Shown: positions 17,630 to 18,335 of the stretch, piece by piece
Position numbering within the stretch: position 1 is the first letter of the stretch
Layout of the letters: each line of letters starts with the position of its first letter
NCBI GenBank assembly: GCA_016710335.1
Contig: JADJXQ010000017.1
Coordinates: forward strand, 1-18,335
From: Rhodospirillales bacterium
GTDB lineage: Bacteria; Pseudomonadota; Alphaproteobacteria; Rhodospirillales; Defluviicoccaceae
Length of the DNA: 18,335 nt
Reading direction: 5' to 3'
Program-made: the position numbers and the translations under genes
Notes under the pieces: generated by a model
The model's input: the letters and a program-made list of their open reading frames with translations, nothing else
The model's database searches: none
What the model was told of the DNA's origin: nothing

Positions 17630-18335
17630 ATGCTGCAGATACGCGACAACGCCATGAGCGTTGCGGCTGAGTGGGAGCGCAGGACGATCCGCCAGCTCCC
17701 CTTCGCGACCGCGCGCGCCCTGACCGATGCCGCCTTCGCCGCGCGCAACGCGGTGCGGGGAGAGATTGCCAGGGTGTTCGACCGGCCGACGCCGTTCACG
17801 CTGAACGCGTTCCAGGTGCGCCCGGCGACGAAGGTGAACCAGACCGCGGCGATCGAGACGAAGGAGATGTTGCGCGGGCACTATCTGTCGGTTCAGGAGC
17901 GCGGCGGCCAGCGGCCGAAAAAGCGCTTCGAGGAAAACATCGAGGGAGTGCACCGGGGCGAGTTTTCGCTGGCCGCGGTGGTGCCTGCTGCCGCTGCGCG
18001 TCGCGACGCCTGGGGAAACTGGAGTCGCGGCGAACTCAACGTGATCCTGTCGAACCTCGGGGCGCAGCGGGACAGCAGGGCGAACACCACGGCGGCGTCG
18101 GCCAAGCGGGCGCGGCGCAAGGTCAGCTATTTCGTGCCCGATCCGAATTCGACGTTGGCAAAGCACGTCTATCGGCGGTCGGAGGTTGCGGGCAACGCGA
18201 CGCTGGCGGTGGTCGGGCTGATCCTGCAGAGTCCGCCGCAGTATACCGCGCGGTTCAACTGGCGGGAAGTCGCGGAGAAGGCGGCGCGAGAGGCCTACCC
18301 GCAAGCGTTCGGTCGCAGGTTGCGGGCGGCGCTGG
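17630..18335 (+). CDS. Probable phage virion or tail assembly protein, partial
   Basis: This frame is open to the end of the window (235 codons, no stop). It begins MLQIRDNAMSVAAEWERRTI followed by RQLPFATARALTDAAFAARN and RVFDRPTPFTLNAFQVRPAT, a pattern I associate with phage minor structural or tail-assembly-type proteins of uncertain role. The ATG has GGAG eight bases upstream. It follows a strong hairpin, which suggests that a new transcription unit with structural genes begins here. Assignment is tentative. Confidence 0.6.
   Translation, partial: MLQIRDNAMSVAAEWERRTIRQLPFATARALTDAAFAARNAVRGEIARVFDRPTPFTLNAFQVRPATKVNQTAAIETKEMLRGHYLSVQERGGQRPKKRFEENIEGVHRGEFSLAAVVPAAAARRDAWGNWSRGELNVILSNLGAQRDSRANTTAASAKRARRKVSYFVPDPNSTLAKHVYRRSEVAGNATLAVVGLILQSPPQYTARFNWREVAEKAAREAYPQAFGRRLRAAL

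Noticed and set aside
1..18335. tRNA genes or insertion sequences
   Set aside because: I saw no cloverleaf with the conserved TTCGA(A/T)TCC arm and no transposase or terminal inverted repeats; a tRNA search tool would settle it.

Overview
This window reads as the early, regulatory and replication half of a temperate tailed-phage (or prophage) genome. The DNA is very GC-rich. Genes are packed into long runs joined by ATGA, TGATG or 8-base overlaps, and the protein types (ERF annealing protein, Sipho_Gp157-like, DUF4326, DUF1064, DUF1937, ParB-like, helicase, Toprim primase, SSB) suggest a siphovirus-like phage of a high-GC alphaproteobacterium, perhaps of the Rhodobacterales. The host assignment is an inference from composition and gene style; no host gene is present.

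Layout. (1) 1-522, plus strand: two small genes, a two-helix membrane protein of holin-like form and a secreted protein, probably the tail of the late/lysis operon. (2) 523-7401, minus strand: a leftward early operon. From its promoter it encodes a small hypothetical protein, ERF single-strand annealing protein, Gp157-like protein, NinB-like protein, several small unknowns, a cytosine-methyltransferase-like protein, a conserved early protein, a broken gene, DUF4326, an HNH nuclease and further unknowns. A second internal promoter near 1200 serves the last two genes, an acidic-tailed protein and a small HTH protein. (3) 7402-8270: immunity region with a short CI-like repressor (minus), a Cro-like gene (plus), a small convergent gene, and matching TTTCCA/TGGAAA inverted repeats at both control regions. 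(4) 8267-13530, plus strand: rightward operon with a zinc-ribbon repeat protein, DUF1064 nuclease-like protein, ParB-like protein, SF2 helicase and Toprim primase. (5) 13531-13925: a 395-base region with no convincing long gene but many potential stem-loops, followed by a 14-codon leader ORF overlapping ssb. (6) 13926-17537: ssb, winged-helix-like protein, DUF1937, a DNA amino-methyltransferase, unknowns and a frameshifted gene. (7) 17582-17610 is a strong hairpin, after which a probable virion-assembly gene begins and runs off the window.

How it fits together. The repressor and Cro-like protein would control divergent early transcription. The left arm supplies recombination (ERF, Gp157-like, NinB-like) and DNA modification or cutting (MTase-like, HNH). 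The right arm supplies replication (ParB-like, helicase, primase, SSB) and a second methyltransferase. No integrase, transposase, ParA, terminase or portal gene lies in the window, so lifestyle details remain open.

The most unusual items are the repeat-expanded zinc-ribbon protein, the hairpin-dense region between primase and ssb, the recurrent AATGSCTGAC gene junction in the distal left operon, and two disrupted genes.
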